From the NCBI RefSeq assembly GCF_000189775.2, contig NC_015555.1, forward strand, positions 1,375,001-1,439,000: a stretch of 64,000 nt of DNA. The letters run 5' to 3'. This document shows, in pieces, positions 38,104 to 47,502 of this stretch. The stretch comes from Thermoanaerobacterium xylanolyticum LX-11 (GTDB taxonomy: Bacteria; Bacillota; Thermoanaerobacteria; Thermoanaerobacterales; Thermoanaerobacteraceae). Each line of letters begins with the position of its first letter. Within the stretch, counting starts at the first letter, position 1. The position numbers and the translations under genes are program-made. Below the pieces are notes generated by a model, which worked only from the letters and a program-made list of their open reading frames with translations, searched no databases and had not been told where the DNA came from.

Positions 38104-39168
38104 TCATATAGTGGACTCATTTAAGTAATCTTCTATTGATTTTTTAAATACATGTCCATTATATTCTAAAAGCACACTATCTTCTTCAACATCTTCAAGC
38201 TGAACTATATTAATTTTTACACCAAATTCCGATTCCAAGTAAATCTTATTTCTTTTTTTATTTCCAACTAAAGCTGAAACCGAGCGAGGATTAATGTAAA
38301 TAAAAACCGTACATTCTTTAATATCGTTATTTTGAAATAGATGTTTAACAATATCTTTATAAATAGACGACTTTACTAACTCTCCAAACGCTGGATGAAA
38401 TGGACCAGCTACTACATCTTTATTTATGTTTATATCATCTGTAGTTTGTAGTCCTATTCTAATTACATCTATATGATTTTTCTTAAATTTGATGTACAAT
38501 TCTTTTGAAATCTCTACAGCATCTTCCAAACTAATAGGCATATACATTCCATTTTTATACATCTTTTCCAAATAAGTACCTTTCAAAACAAGAGTAGGAT
38601 AAATTCTGACAAACGCAGGCCTTAAAGAGATTATCTTATCAGCCGTTTCTAATAATTTCTGTCTATTGTCACCTGGCAATCCTATCATAATCTGTAAACC
38701 TAATGTAAATCCGTATTCCTTTATCAATTCAGATGCTCTAAAAACATCAACAGCACTATGACCTCTATGACTCTTTAAAAGCACTTCATTATCCATACTT
38801 TGTACACCCAGTTCTATAATCGAAACACCATATCTTTTTAAATTGTCAAGAATAACCTCATCAATATAATCAGGTCTAGTAGACAATCTAATTGCATCAA
38901 TACTACCTAATATCAAATATTTTTGCACAATAGATAAAAATTTTTTTTGTGTTTCCAACGGTATTCCTGTAAAGCTTCCTCCATAAAATGAAACTTCAAT
39001 GTGAGCATTTTTCGGAATAGTCTTCAAATAATCTTCGATAGTTCTTTCTACGTATTCCTCATTCACTTTAGATTTTAAACCAGTTATTTCATCTTGATTA
39101 CAAAAAACACATTTATGAGGACAACCTAAATGAGGGACAAAAATCGGTATAATGTAGATATCTTTCAT
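38104..39168 (-). CDS. Radical SAM protein, Elp3-like family
   Basis: A 354-residue radical-SAM enzyme with the cluster motif CPHKCVFC (C-x3-C-x2-C, about residues 16-23) inside IIPIFVPHLGCPHKCVFCNQ. YGGSFTGIPL, STRPDYI and VELGVQSMDNEVL-like (IELGVQSMDNEVLL) stretches place it near the Elp3/YhcC group. The N-acetyltransferase domain of true Elp3 is absent. Function is unknown, though relatives modify tRNA or other substrates. It overlaps rnc by 4 bases, a common clostridial arrangement. Confidence 0.85.
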   Translation of the reverse strand: MKDIYIIPIFVPHLGCPHKCVFCNQDEITGLKSKVNEEYVERTIEDYLKTIPKNAHIEVSFYGGSFTGIPLETQKKFLSIVQKYLILGSIDAIRLSTRPDYIDEVILDNLKRYGVSIIELGVQSMDNEVLLKSHRGHSAVDVFRASELIKEYGFTLGLQIMIGLPGDNRQKLLETADKIISLRPAFVRIYPTLVLKGTYLEKMYKNGMYMPISLEDAVEISKELYIKFKKNHIDVIRIGLQTTDDININKDVVAGPFHPAFGELVKSSIYKDIVKHLFQNNDIKECTVFIYINPRSVSALVGNKKRNKIYLESEFGVKINIVQLEDVEEDSVLLEYNGHVFKKSIEDYLNESTI

Positions 39169-39863
39169 ATTAACCCCATCTTACTTAAAGCCTCCATGGC
39201 TGCATATTGCTCAGCTTCTTTTTTACTTCTTCCCTTCCCTCTGCCAAGTCTATTTTCACCGACAAAAACTTCTATTACAAACATCTTATTGTGATCAGGA
39301 CCATATTCATCTATTAATTTATAAATCACTCTTTCTGAGCCCATTTTTTGCGTTACTTCTTGTAATTTTGTCTTATAATCCCGATATATTAGTCCACTTA
39401 ACACTTCGTTTATAATTTTCTCAAAGAGCCTTAATACAACTTCACTTACCGTTTTAAGATCCGAATCCAAGTAGACTGCAGCTATTAAAGCTTCCATCGC
39501 ATCTGCAAGGATAGAATCCCTATTGCGTCCACCTGTCATCTCTTCACCTCTACCTATATTTAAATACTTGCCAATATCTATCTCTCTCGCACATCGAGCA
39601 AGTGAAGGCTCACAGACTATTTCAGCTCTGTACTTTGACAAATAGCCTTCTTCCAGATCAGTCCTATTTTTATATAAGTATTCACTTATTACAATGCTTA
39701 ATACAGAATCTCCTAAAAATTCCAATCTTTCATTGCTGCTTAGAAAGTTTTTGCTTTCATTTGCCCATGAACTATGTGTTAAAGCATTTTTAAGCAATTT
39801 TTTATTATTAAAAGTATAACCCATATTTTTCTCTAAATTTTCATATCTATCGCTTAACTCCAT
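39165..39863 (-). CDS. rnc: Ribonuclease III
   Basis: A 232-residue dsRNA endonuclease. The catalytic signature NERLEFLGDSVLSIV (Glu45, Asp52) and DAMEALIAAVYLDSD are in the N-terminal domain; the C-terminal dsRBD (about residues 155-230) has YKTKLQEVTQKM and GRGKGRSKKEAEQYAAMEAL. It processes rRNA and structured mRNAs. It follows fabF by 13 bases. Confidence 0.98.
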   Translation of the reverse strand: MELSDRYENLEKNMGYTFNNKKLLKNALTHSSWANESKNFLSSNERLEFLGDSVLSIVISEYLYKNRTDLEEGYLSKYRAEIVCEPSLARCAREIDIGKYLNIGRGEEMTGGRNRDSILADAMEALIAAVYLDSDLKTVSEVVLRLFEKIINEVLSGLIYRDYKTKLQEVTQKMGSERVIYKLIDEYGPDHNKMFVIEVFVGENRLGRGKGRSKKEAEQYAAMEALSKMGLI

Positions 39864-39876
39864 GATTGTGCCTCTT

Positions 39877-41106
39877 TCAATATTTTTTAAACACTAATGA
39901 AGCATTGTGTCCTCCAAAGCCAAAAGAATTTGACAAAGCATAATTTACATCCATTTTTAAGGCTTTATTTGGAACATAATCCAAATCGCATTCAGGATCT
40001 GGAGTTTCATAATTGATAGTAGGGGGAACAATTCCATTTTTTATAGCAAGTATTGTAGCTACAGCTTCCACAGCCCCTGATGCTCCAAGCATATGTCCTG
40101 TCATAGACTTGGTGGAACTAATCTTCAATTTATAAGCATGTTCTCCAAATATATTTTTAATAGCCATAGTTTCATATTTATCGTTGTACTCTGTAGAAGT
40201 CCCGTGTGCGTTTATATAATCAATATCATCTGGCGAAATACCAGCATCTTTTAGTGCAAGTTTCATCGCTTTTGCTGCTCCTTCACCCAAAGGTGCAGGT
40301 GCAGTTATATGATAAGCATCAGCAGTAGCACCATAACCCACAATCTCACAGTATATTTTAGCACCTCTTTTTAAGGCATGGTCCAATGACTCGAGGACAA
40401 GTGTAGCCGAACCTTCTCCCATTATAAATCCGTCTCTCTTAGCGTCAAAAGGTCTGCATGCCGTTTTAGGGTCTTCATTTGTTGACATCGCCTTCATTGA
40501 GCAAAATCCTGCAATTGCTAAAGGTGTTATTGCAGCTTCACTACCACCAGTAACAATTACATCCGCATCACCACGTTCAATTACTTTAAATGCATCACCT
40601 ATGGCATTGGAACTTGATGCGCACGCATTGACTATCGTTTCATTGTGTCCTTTAAGTCCAAAAGTAATCGATATGAGCCCCGCTGCCATGTTCGCAATCA
40701 TCATCGGAACAAAAAAAGGACTTACTCTTCCTGGGCCTTTCTCCCTTAAAATATTCTGTTGATTTTCTAATGTTTCTATTCCACCTATTCCTGAGCCATA
40801 CACAACACCTATTCTATCCAAATCTTCACTGGCAAGATCAAGTCCTGAATCTGCTAAAGCCATTTTTGCAGATGCCAAAGCAAACTGAGTGAATCTATCC
40901 ATCCTCTTGGCTTCTTTTTTATCAATATAATCTGTCGGTTCGAAATCTTTTACTTCTGCCGCCAGTTTCGTTGGATATGCTGAAACATCAAATCTGGAAA
41001 TTCTATCAATTCCAGACTTCCCATTTATAAGAGAATTCCATAAATCATCAATGTTATTGCCTATTGGAGTTATGGCTCCTATACCAGTTATTACAACCCT
41101 ATTCAT
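39877..41106 (-). CDS. fabF: Beta-ketoacyl-ACP synthase II
   Basis: A 409-residue condensing enzyme that elongates acyl-ACP with malonyl-ACP. The Cys-His-His triad is visible: Cys162 in [14 protein letters not shown], the first His in [11 protein letters not shown] and the second in [28 protein letters not shown] closes the protein. It is the last fab gene in the cluster, 57 bases after acpP, with a palindrome in that gap. In Bacillus fabF lies elsewhere, so this is a difference. Confidence 0.98.
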   Translation of the reverse strand: MNRVVITGIGAITPIGNNIDDLWNSLINGKSGIDRISRFDVSAYPTKLAAEVKDFEPTDYIDKKEAKRMDRFTQFALASAKMALADSGLDLASEDLDRIGVVYGSGIGGIETLENQQNILREKGPGRVSPFFVPMMIANMAAGLISITFGLKGHNETIVNACASSSNAIGDAFKVIERGDADVIVTGGSEAAITPLAIAGFCSMKAMSTNEDPKTACRPFDAKRDGFIMGEGSATLVLESLDHALKRGAKIYCEIVGYGATADAYHITAPAPLGEGAAKAMKLALKDAGISPDDIDYINAHGTSTEYNDKYETMAIKNIFGEHAYKLKISSTKSMTGHMLGASGAVEAVATILAIKNGIVPPTINYETPDPECDLDYVPNKALKMDVNYALSNSFGFGGHNASLVFKKY

Positions 41107-41134
41107 AGATAATCCTCCATCAAATAATCATCTA

Positions 41135-41162
41135 ATTAAGTCCCGCAATTGCGGGACTTAAT
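41135..41162. repeat. 28-base perfect palindrome between acpP and fabF
   Basis: ATTAAGTCCCGCAA followed by its exact complement TTGCGGGACTTAAT. As RNA it makes a GC-cored hairpin directly after the acpP stop. No U-run follows on the minus strand, so it may be a partial attenuator or an mRNA-stabilising element rather than a full terminator. Confidence 0.8.
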
Positions 41163-41163
41163 A

Positions 41164-41394
41164 TTACTTTTCAAGATTTTTTAAATATTCTACTACATCA
41201 CCAACTGTCTTAATTTTTTCTGCATCTTCATCAGGAATTTCGACATCAAATTCTTCCTCAAGCGCCATGATTAATTCAACTATATCAAGTGAATCTGCTC
41301 CAAGATCATCTATAAAAGATGACTCCATAGTGACTTCTTCTGGATCTACCCCTAATTGTTCAACAATTATGTCCCTAATCTTTTCAAACTCCAT
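41164..41394 (-). CDS. acpP: Acyl carrier protein
   Basis: A 76-residue acidic protein with the 4'-phosphopantetheine site [18 protein letters not shown] (Ser35). It carries growing acyl chains for the Fab enzymes and for PlsX. ATG 41394 has AGGAGG about 8 bases upstream; an earlier GTG in frame is adjacent to the ribosome site and unlikely. A perfect hairpin follows the stop. Confidence 0.98.
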   Translation of the reverse strand: MEFEKIRDIIVEQLGVDPEEVTMESSFIDDLGADSLDIVELIMALEEEFDVEIPDEDAEKIKTVGDVVEYLKNLEK

Positions 41395-41434
41395 AAAGTT
41401 CACCTCCTCTCAAAGCACCCATATTAGAATAATA

Positions 41435-42178
41435 TTACATTACCATTCCTCCGTCAACATTGATTACCTGTCCTGTAATATAATCAGAAGCATTGCTGGC
41501 AAGAAAAGACACTACATTTGCTATATCCTGTGGTTTTCCTGCTCTTTTTAATGGTATGGAATTCAACATTGACAATTTTACTGTTTCACTTAATACATCT
41601 GTCATATCCGTTTCTATAAAACCTGGCGCAATAGCATTAACAGTTATTCCTCTGGACGCCAATTCTTTTGCCAAAGATTTTGTCAAACCTATAATTCCAG
41701 CTTTAGATGCCGCATAATTGGATTGTCCTGCATTTCCAATCACGCCTACTACTGAAGATATGTTTATAATTTTTCCTTTTCTTCTTTTTATCATATACTT
41801 AGAAACAAATTTTATTACATTAAAAGTTCCCTTTAAATTAACATCTATAACATTATCCCAGTCGTCTTCTGACATTCTAAGTATAAGGTTATCTTTTGTT
41901 ATTCCAGCATTATTTACAACAACGTCAATATCGCCAAACATATCGATTATGTCATTGACCATCTTTTCAACTTCATTATAATTTGAAATATCACATTTCA
42001 AAGCACAAGCTTCAACGCCAAACTTTTTAGCTTCTTCAACAGTCTCTATAGCATCCTTCGAACTTTTTGAATAATTAATTACGACATTATATCCGTCTTC
42101 TGCTAACTTTAAGGCGATAGCTTTCCCTATCCCTTTTCCTCCTCCTGTCACTAATGCCGTTTTAATTTCCCTGTCCAT
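41435..42178 (-). CDS. fabG: 3-oxoacyl-ACP reductase FabG
   Basis: A 247-residue short-chain dehydrogenase using NADPH. The cofactor motif is TGGGKGIGKAIA (residues 11-22), with NNAGIT and the catalytic Ser142, Tyr155 and Lys159 (NYAASK). LASNASDYITGQVINVDGGM is the FabG C-terminus. It abuts fabD without a gap. Confidence 0.98.
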   Translation of the reverse strand: MDREIKTALVTGGGKGIGKAIALKLAEDGYNVVINYSKSSKDAIETVEEAKKFGVEACALKCDISNYNEVEKMVNDIIDMFGDIDVVVNNAGITKDNLILRMSEDDWDNVIDVNLKGTFNVIKFVSKYMIKRRKGKIINISSVVGVIGNAGQSNYAASKAGIIGLTKSLAKELASRGITVNAIAPGFIETDMTDVLSETVKLSMLNSIPLKRAGKPQDIANVVSFLASNASDYITGQVINVDGGMVM

Positions 42179-43111
42179 TCAGTTTACCTCCAAAGTGGAT
42201 AAAAGTTTATCAAGCGAACTCATATCTTCGAAATTGATGGCTTTTTTTGTCTTATCTATTCTCTTCATAAATCCAGTAAGTGTTTTTCCTGGTCCTATTT
42301 CAATGAAAACTTCAACTTGATCATCAATCATCTTTCTTACTGATTGTTCCCATAAAACAGGACTGCTTACCTGCTTCACTAAGGTCTTTTTAACTTCGTC
42401 AATTTTAAGGTAATCCGCAGTAACATTAGTAATAACAGGGACTAACATATCAAATATTGGAACCTGCTTCAAATCTTCTTCTAATTTAATGCCTGCATCC
42501 TTAAGCATACTGCAGTGAAATGGTGCACTAACAGGCAACATAACTGCTTTTTTTGCCCCTTTTTCTTTAGCAAGTTCTACAGCTTTTTCTAAAGCTTTAA
42601 TTTCACCTGCAATCGATAATTGCCCTGGGCAATTGTAGTTAGCTGGTTCAACAACACCAAATTCTCTTATATTATAGCATATATTCTCTACCACTTCGTT
42701 GTCAAGCCCTATTATTGCTGCCATTCCTCCTATACCTATTGGAACAGCATTTTGCATGTATTCTCCTCTTTTCTTCACAAGCTTCACTGCATCTTTAAAA
42801 GATAATACACCTGAATATACAAGAGAACTGTATTCACCTAAGCTTAAGCCAGCCGTCACATCTGCTTTCAACCCTCTTTTTGATAGCACCTTAGTTAATG
42901 CAATACTTACTGTCAATATGGCAGGTTGTGTATTTTCTGTCTTCATTAATTCTTCATCAGGACCTTCAAAACATAATCTAGTAATATCGTATCTTAATGC
43001 ATCATTTGCCTCTTCAAAAACTTCTCTCGCCTCAGCATAATTTTCATATATTTCTTTGCCCATTCCTGTATATTGTGCACCTTGTCCTGGATATATAAAT
43101 GCAATTTTCAT
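42179..43111 (-). CDS. fabD: Malonyl-CoA:ACP transacylase
   Basis: A 310-residue acyltransferase. The nucleophile motif is GLSLGEYSSL with Ser90, and the catalytic His is in PVSAPFHCSML. YPGQGAQYTGMGKEIYE is the family N-terminus. It loads malonate onto ACP. It overlaps fabK by 4 bases. Confidence 0.98.
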   Translation of the reverse strand: MKIAFIYPGQGAQYTGMGKEIYENYAEAREVFEEANDALRYDITRLCFEGPDEELMKTENTQPAILTVSIALTKVLSKRGLKADVTAGLSLGEYSSLVYSGVLSFKDAVKLVKKRGEYMQNAVPIGIGGMAAIIGLDNEVVENICYNIREFGVVEPANYNCPGQLSIAGEIKALEKAVELAKEKGAKKAVMLPVSAPFHCSMLKDAGIKLEEDLKQVPIFDMLVPVITNVTADYLKIDEVKKTLVKQVSSPVLWEQSVRKMIDDQVEVFIEIGPGKTLTGFMKRIDKTKKAINFEDMSSLDKLLSTLEVN

Positions 43112-44055
43112 CTTTTAAAGCCTCCATATAAACTTACAATAATTTTCTCAGCATCATTAAACAAATCCTCAATTATTGCTTTAGCAGGCTTAATATCGTT
43201 TATAAGACCAGATATTTGACCAGCCATAACAGAACCATTTAAAACATCTCCATATACTACTGCATCTCTTAACTTTCCTGCACCTAATTGTTCCAACTCT
43301 TCTTTTGAAGCTCCATTTTGTTCTGCTTTTTCAAACTCTCTTGTAAGATGATTTTTTAAAGATCTTACGGGATGTCCTGTAGTTCTGCCAGTCACAACTG
43401 CATCTCTGTCCTTAGCATTTATTATGTACTCCTTATATTTTTCATTTGCTGTACATTCCGTACAACATACAAATCGTGTGCCCAACTGAACACCTTGAGC
43501 TCCAAGGCAAAAAGCTGCAGCAACACCTCTTCCGTCGCCAATGCCACCTGCCGCTATGACAGGTATACTCACCGCATCAACAACTTGCGGCACTAAAGCC
43601 ATAGTAGTAAGCTCACCTATATGTCCACCTGATTCTGTTCCTTCTGCTACAACTGCATCTACTCCAATTGATTCCATTCTTTTAGCTAATGCAACAGATG
43701 GGACAACTGGAACAACTTTTATATTGTTTTCTTTTAACTTGTTTATATATTTGCCTGGATTCCCAGCACCTGTAGTGATAACACTTACTTTTTCTTCTAT
43801 TACAACATCCATAACTTCATCGACAAATGGCGACATTAACATTACATTAACACCAAAAGGTCTATCAGTCAATTCTCTCGCTTTTCTTATTTGTTCTTTG
43901 ACAAAACTGGCAGGTGCATTTCCTGCACCAATAATGCCAAGTCCACCAGCATTTGAAACTGCAGCAGCCAATTCTGCTGTTGCAACCCAAGCCATTCCAC
44001 CTTGAAATATAGGATATTCCAAGCCAAATAAATCAGTAATCTGTGTCTTTATCAT
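43108..44055 (-). CDS. fabK: Enoyl-ACP reductase II (FMN) FabK
   Basis: A 315-residue TIM-barrel flavoprotein of the nitronate monooxygenase/FabK family: EYPIFQGGMAWVATAELAAA, GVNVMLMSP, IPVIAAGGIGDGRGVAAAFC and GAQGVQLGTRFVCC (FMN-phosphate region). Inside an intact fab operon with no fabI present it is best read as the enoyl reductase of chain elongation, which is insensitive to triclosan in this family. Confidence 0.95.
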   Translation of the reverse strand: MIKTQITDLFGLEYPIFQGGMAWVATAELAAAVSNAGGLGIIGAGNAPASFVKEQIRKARELTDRPFGVNVMLMSPFVDEVMDVVIEEKVSVITTGAGNPGKYINKLKENNIKVVPVVPSVALAKRMESIGVDAVVAEGTESGGHIGELTTMALVPQVVDAVSIPVIAAGGIGDGRGVAAAFCLGAQGVQLGTRFVCCTECTANEKYKEYIINAKDRDAVVTGRTTGHPVRSLKNHLTREFEKAEQNGASKEELEQLGAGKLRDAVVYGDVLNGSVMAGQISGLINDIKPAKAIIEDLFNDAEKIIVSLYGGFKR

Positions 44056-44065
44056 GTTCTCACTC

Positions 44066-45067
44066 CTATCTCAACCACTTTATCACAGTAGAACCCCACG
44101 TTAAACCAGCGCCAAACGCAACCATCAAAATTATATCTCCATTTTTTATTCTCCCTGCTTTTAAAGCCTCGTCTAAAGCGACAATGACAGAAGCTGCAGA
44201 CATATTTCCGTATTTATCCAAGTTGATAAAAACTTTTTCTTTTGACAGTTTCAACTTTTTCATTGCTGCATCTATTATTCTAATATTTGCTTGATGTGGT
44301 ATAAAAAGATCTACATCTTCAGGTTTCAATCCGCATCTATTTAAAACCTCTACAGTTGCTGTATTCATAACATTGACTGCAAATTTAAAAACTTCCTGCC
44401 CATTCATATGGATTGTATGTAATTTGTTTTTTACAGTATCTTCACTTGCTGGCATTCGCGAACCACCAGCTGGCATGTATAAATGCATTCCTCCAGTTCC
44501 ATCAGCCCCAATGACATTGTCTAAAATTCCGTATCCATCTTTAACCGGACCTACTATAGCAGCCCCTGCTCCATCACCAAATAGTACACAAGTATTCCTG
44601 TCTTCCCAATTGGTTATTTTTGATAACACGTCTGCTGCAATCACAAGGACAGTCTTATATGTACCACTCTCCACAAACTGTTTTGCTATAGAAAGGCCAT
44701 ATATAAATCCAGAACATCCTACTTCTATGTCAAAAGCCGCTGCTTTTGTGGCTTTAATGTTTGCCTGTACAAGACAAGCAGTAGAAGGGAAATTCATATC
44801 CGGAACAACAGTTGCAACGATAATTAAATCTATTTCTGAAGCTTCTATTCCAGCATCTTCAATAGCTTTTTTTGCCGCTTCAGTTGCCATGTAAGACGTA
44901 GTCATTGATTGTGGTGCAATGCGTCTTTCCTTTATTCCTGTCCTTGATACAATCCATTCATTTGAAGTATCCACCATCTTTTCTAAATCTTGATTTGTCA
45001 ACTTATTTTCTGGGACAAAGCTTCCCGTTCCTAAAATTCCAGCTTTGAAATCTCTATTTTGCAGCAC
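44066..45067 (-). CDS. fabH: Beta-ketoacyl-ACP synthase III
   Basis: A 333-residue KAS III that starts fatty acid synthesis from acyl-CoA and malonyl-ACP. Catalytic Cys118 lies in [13 protein letters not shown]; His and Asn are in [11 protein letters not shown] and [14 protein letters not shown] start 45067 overlaps the end of plsX by 14 bases. Substrate choice (branched or straight primer) cannot be read from the sequence. Confidence 0.98.
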   Translation of the reverse strand: MLQNRDFKAGILGTGSFVPENKLTNQDLEKMVDTSNEWIVSRTGIKERRIAPQSMTTSYMATEAAKKAIEDAGIEASEIDLIIVATVVPDMNFPSTACLVQANIKATKAAAFDIEVGCSGFIYGLSIAKQFVESGTYKTVLVIAADVLSKITNWEDRNTCVLFGDGAGAAIVGPVKDGYGILDNVIGADGTGGMHLYMPAGGSRMPASEDTVKNKLHTIHMNGQEVFKFAVNVMNTATVEVLNRCGLKPEDVDLFIPHQANIRIIDAAMKKLKLSKEKVFINLDKYGNMSAASVIVALDEALKAGRIKNGDIILMVAFGAGLTWGSTVIKWLR

Positions 45068-46055
45068 TTATATCATCTCCAATCAATTCTATTTCCCTCT
45101 GAATGTGTGATATAACATCCATTTCCACAATAGTTTTAGCCTGTCTTATAGCATTAAAAATTGCTTTTTCTTTAGAACTTCCATGAGCCTTAATAACAGG
45201 TTTCTTTATACCAAGAAGCGGAGCACCACCATATTCAGTGTAATCCATTTTCTTAACTATGTTCTTTAAAGCACCGTAAATTAACATTGCACCTAATTTA
45301 GTAAATATATTCCTTTGAAGCTCCTGCTTTAACAGGGATGATATTACAGACGCAGTCCCTTCCATCGACTTTAAGATGGCATTTCCGACAAATCCATCAC
45401 ATGTTACAACGTCCGCAACTCCATAAGCAATATCTCTACCCTCGACATTTCCAATGAAATTTAAATGAGAGTTTTTTATTAAATCGTAAACTTGTTTTGT
45501 AAGCTCATTTCCTTTTTCTTCTTCAGCGCCAATATTAAACAATCCAATTTTAGGATTCTCGACATTAAGCATTTTTTGCGCATATACACTTCCCATTATA
45601 GCAAACTGGAACAAATTTATCGGTTTGCAATCTGTGTTTGAACCCGCATCAAGTAATATCATAGCACCATTCAAAGTTGGCAGTATTGGTGCCAACGCTG
45701 GCCTATCTATCCCTTTGATCCTTCCAATATTAAAAAGCGAACCCGCCATTAAAGCACCCGTATTGCCTGCTGATAAAAAAGCATCCACTTCATCCCTTTT
45801 AAGCATTTCAATGCCAACAGCCATAGAAGAATCTTTCTTTTTCCTTATGGCGGCTACAGGTGGTTCATTGTTTGTAATTACATCTTTTGCATGTACAATA
45901 GTCAAGCCATCTTTTTCTTTTACATATTTATCTAATTGCTCTTTGTTTCCAACCAAAACTATTTCTATATCAAAACTATCTAATGCCTTTTCAACACCTT
46001 TTATTATTTCATATGGAGCATAATCTCCGCCCATAGCATCAACTGCTATTTTCAA
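45054..46055 (-). CDS. plsX: Phosphate acyltransferase PlsX
   Basis: A 333-residue enzyme that makes acyl-phosphate from acyl-ACP, the first step of phospholipid synthesis in Firmicutes. [37 protein letters not shown] and [18 protein letters not shown] are family motifs. The TTG start overlaps the fapR stop (TTGA), with AAGGAGGTG upstream. The acyl-phosphate is also the product of the fatty acid kinase FakA encoded at 57291. Confidence 0.98.
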   Translation of the reverse strand: MKIAVDAMGGDYAPYEIIKGVEKALDSFDIEIVLVGNKEQLDKYVKEKDGLTIVHAKDVITNNEPPVAAIRKKKDSSMAVGIEMLKRDEVDAFLSAGNTGALMAGSLFNIGRIKGIDRPALAPILPTLNGAMILLDAGSNTDCKPINLFQFAIMGSVYAQKMLNVENPKIGLFNIGAEEEKGNELTKQVYDLIKNSHLNFIGNVEGRDIAYGVADVVTCDGFVGNAILKSMEGTASVISSLLKQELQRNIFTKLGAMLIYGALKNIVKKMDYTEYGGAPLLGIKKPVIKAHGSSKEKAIFNAIRQAKTIVEMDVISHIQREIELIGDDISAAK

Positions 46056-46642
46056 GGTTGTTGCACCTCCTTTTCGGTGCTATCGCTTTCTAAAGATACT
46101 AATATAAATTTGCCTCTGAACACTTCTCTATCTTTCACTTTAATCATAACCCATACAAAATATTTATTTCCTCTTTTTCTGGTTACTTCTGCTTTTGCGA
46201 CAAGCCTATCACCTATCTTGACTGGATATTTATACTTTATATTTGCAACACCTATCAATGCAGCCTCAGCATCGATAACAGATATCGCCAAAGACTCTGC
46301 TTGTGAATATATGTAATGCCCTCTTATAATTTTCGTCTTTAAAAAAGCCATTTCAGGCGTAGGCTCGAAAACAGATATTCCGCTTTTTCCTAACTCTAAA
46401 TCGATAAGCTCACCTACTATTTCGCTGCCTACTATTGCTTTTACCTTGTTATAATTTTTTTCAGCAACGTTCTTTATTCTTTCTCTAAGCTCTGGAATAC
46501 CTAATTCCATTCTATCCAGCCTTATCGTCTGAACGCTAACCGAAAACAAATCAGCTAATTCGTCATCAGTATAAAATGGATATTTTTCGATTTCAATTTT
46601 TAATTTTTTTAGTCTATCTCTTTTACTAAGCTTCGTGGCCAC
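46052..46642 (-). CDS. fapR: Fatty-acid and phospholipid regulator FapR
   Basis: A 196-residue repressor. The N-terminal DeoR-like helix-turn-helix is [20 protein letters not shown], followed by [20 protein letters not shown] and a C-terminal hot-dog domain (about residues 75-185) that binds malonyl-CoA. FapR releases DNA when malonyl-CoA rises, so it matches lipid synthesis to precursor. GTG 46642 has GGAG upstream. It heads the fab operon and has its own operator-like palindrome at 46670-46686. Confidence 0.97.
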   Translation of the reverse strand: MATKLSKRDRLKKLKIEIEKYPFYTDDELADLFSVSVQTIRLDRMELGIPELRERIKNVAEKNYNKVKAIVGSEIVGELIDLELGKSGISVFEPTPEMAFLKTKIIRGHYIYSQAESLAISVIDAEAALIGVANIKYKYPVKIGDRLVAKAEVTRKRGNKYFVWVMIKVKDREVFRGKFILVSLESDSTEKEVQQP

Positions 46643-46669
46643 ATTATCAGCTCCAAATATAAGTTGTTT

Positions 46670-46686
46670 TTATGACTTACTCATAA
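46670..46686. promoter_or_regulatory. Probable FapR operator
   Basis: The 17-base palindrome TTATGAGTAAGTCATAA (minus strand), arms TTATGA/TCATAA around GTAAG. It begins in the last base of the -10 box and covers the likely transcription start of fapR-plsX-fab. Length, symmetry and place agree with FapR sites in Bacillus; the exact clostridial consensus was not checked. Confidence 0.7.
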
Positions 46687-46715
46687 TTATAAATTACGCC
46701 ATGTATAAAAGTCAA
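46686..46715 (-). promoter_or_regulatory. Sigma-A promoter for the fapR-fab operon
   Basis: Minus strand TTGACT (46715-46710), 18-base spacer, TATAAT (46691-46686). It lies between the rpmF terminator and the fapR start and is overlapped by the operator palindrome. Confidence 0.85.
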
Positions 46716-46726
46716 GAAATAAAAAA

Positions 46727-46762
46727 AAGAAAAGTAATAGAGAAAACTCCATTACTTTTCTT
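46727..46762 (-). terminator. Terminator after rpmF
   Basis: A 12-base stem (46751-46762 with 46727-46738; GAAAAGTAAT/ATTACTTTTC core), 12-base loop, followed on the minus strand by a run of eight T. The rpmF stop codon is in the 5' arm. Confidence 0.9.
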
Positions 46763-46934
46763 CCACTTTCAATACCTCTTTACCATCGTAATAACCACAG
46801 CTTAAGCAAACTCTGTGAGGCAATTTTGGTTCGTGACATTGTGGGCACAAAACATAAGCAGGTACAGCTAAACTATGGCTATGCCTTCTCTTATCTCTTC
46901 TTGCCTTAGATGTTCTACGCTTTGGAACTGGCAT
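46752..46934 (-). CDS. rpmF: 50S ribosomal protein L32
   Basis: A 60-residue protein opening [20 protein letters not shown], with a zinc ribbon [18 protein letters not shown] (two CxxC pairs). ATG 46934 follows GGAGGTG; two upstream in-frame codons are unlikely. It is downstream of the DUF177 gene, 12 bases apart, the near-universal pairing in bacteria. Confidence 0.97.
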   Translation of the reverse strand: MPVPKRRTSKARRDKRRHSHSLAVPAYVLCPQCHEPKLPHRVCLSCGYYDGKEVLKVEEK

Positions 46935-46946
46935 ACTATACACCTC

Positions 46947-47438
46947 CTACATCTTCTGCAGTAATTTATTCAAAACTGAAAGGCGTGGATCAATTTCTTT
47001 TATTTGGCAATCGCATTTTTCATGATTAAGATTTTTACCACAAGTAGGACATAGACCCTTGCAATCATCGGAGCAAATGAATTTCATCGGAAGAGAAAGT
47101 TCTACATTTTCAATTACAATCTTCGTCAAATCAAGCTTTTCATCTTCCACTTCACCAGAAAATTCATCATCAGACTCGTTCACTACTTCATCAATCGGTA
47201 TTACAAACTCATACTCGAATTCATCAAGGCACCTATCGCATGTTACTTTAATAGCCCCACGTGCTAAAAGCTTTAAAACTATCCCTTCACTGTCGTGTGT
47301 TATGCTTCCAGTAACGGTAATTGGCTTTATAACCACGTATCTGTTGCTATTTGCCTCAAGAACACTCAGATTTTCTACGTAGTTGACTTCAATGCTGCGA
47401 CCCCTATGTCCCTTAATTTTTGATAAATCAATTTTCAT
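46947..47438 (-). CDS. DUF177 family protein (YceD/YlbN)
   Basis: A 163-residue protein with KVTCDRCLDEFEYEFV (CxxC) and a C-terminal CSDDCKGLCPTCGKNLNHEK cysteine cluster that may bind zinc. The family is linked to 23S rRNA accumulation and always precedes rpmF. Its own consensus promoter (47469-47497) uncouples it from ackA. Molecular activity is unknown. Confidence 0.93.
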   Translation of the reverse strand: MKIDLSKIKGHRGRSIEVNYVENLSVLEANSNRYVVIKPITVTGSITHDSEGIVLKLLARGAIKVTCDRCLDEFEYEFVIPIDEVVNESDDEFSGEVEDEKLDLTKIVIENVELSLPMKFICSDDCKGLCPTCGKNLNHEKCDCQIKEIDPRLSVLNKLLQKM

Positions 47439-47468
47439 TTTCTCACCCCAATATAATTGCCAAAATTA

Positions 47469-47497
47469 ATTATACTAATGGGGTAAACATTTGTCAA
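47469..47497 (-). promoter_or_regulatory. Perfect-consensus sigma-A promoter before the DUF177-rpmF pair
   Basis: Minus strand TTGACA (47497-47492), exactly 17 bases, TATAAT (47474-47469). It lies wholly between the ackA stop and the DUF177 start, and gives a leader of about 25-30 bases. Confidence 0.9.
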
Positions 47498-47502
47498 GAA
47501 TG

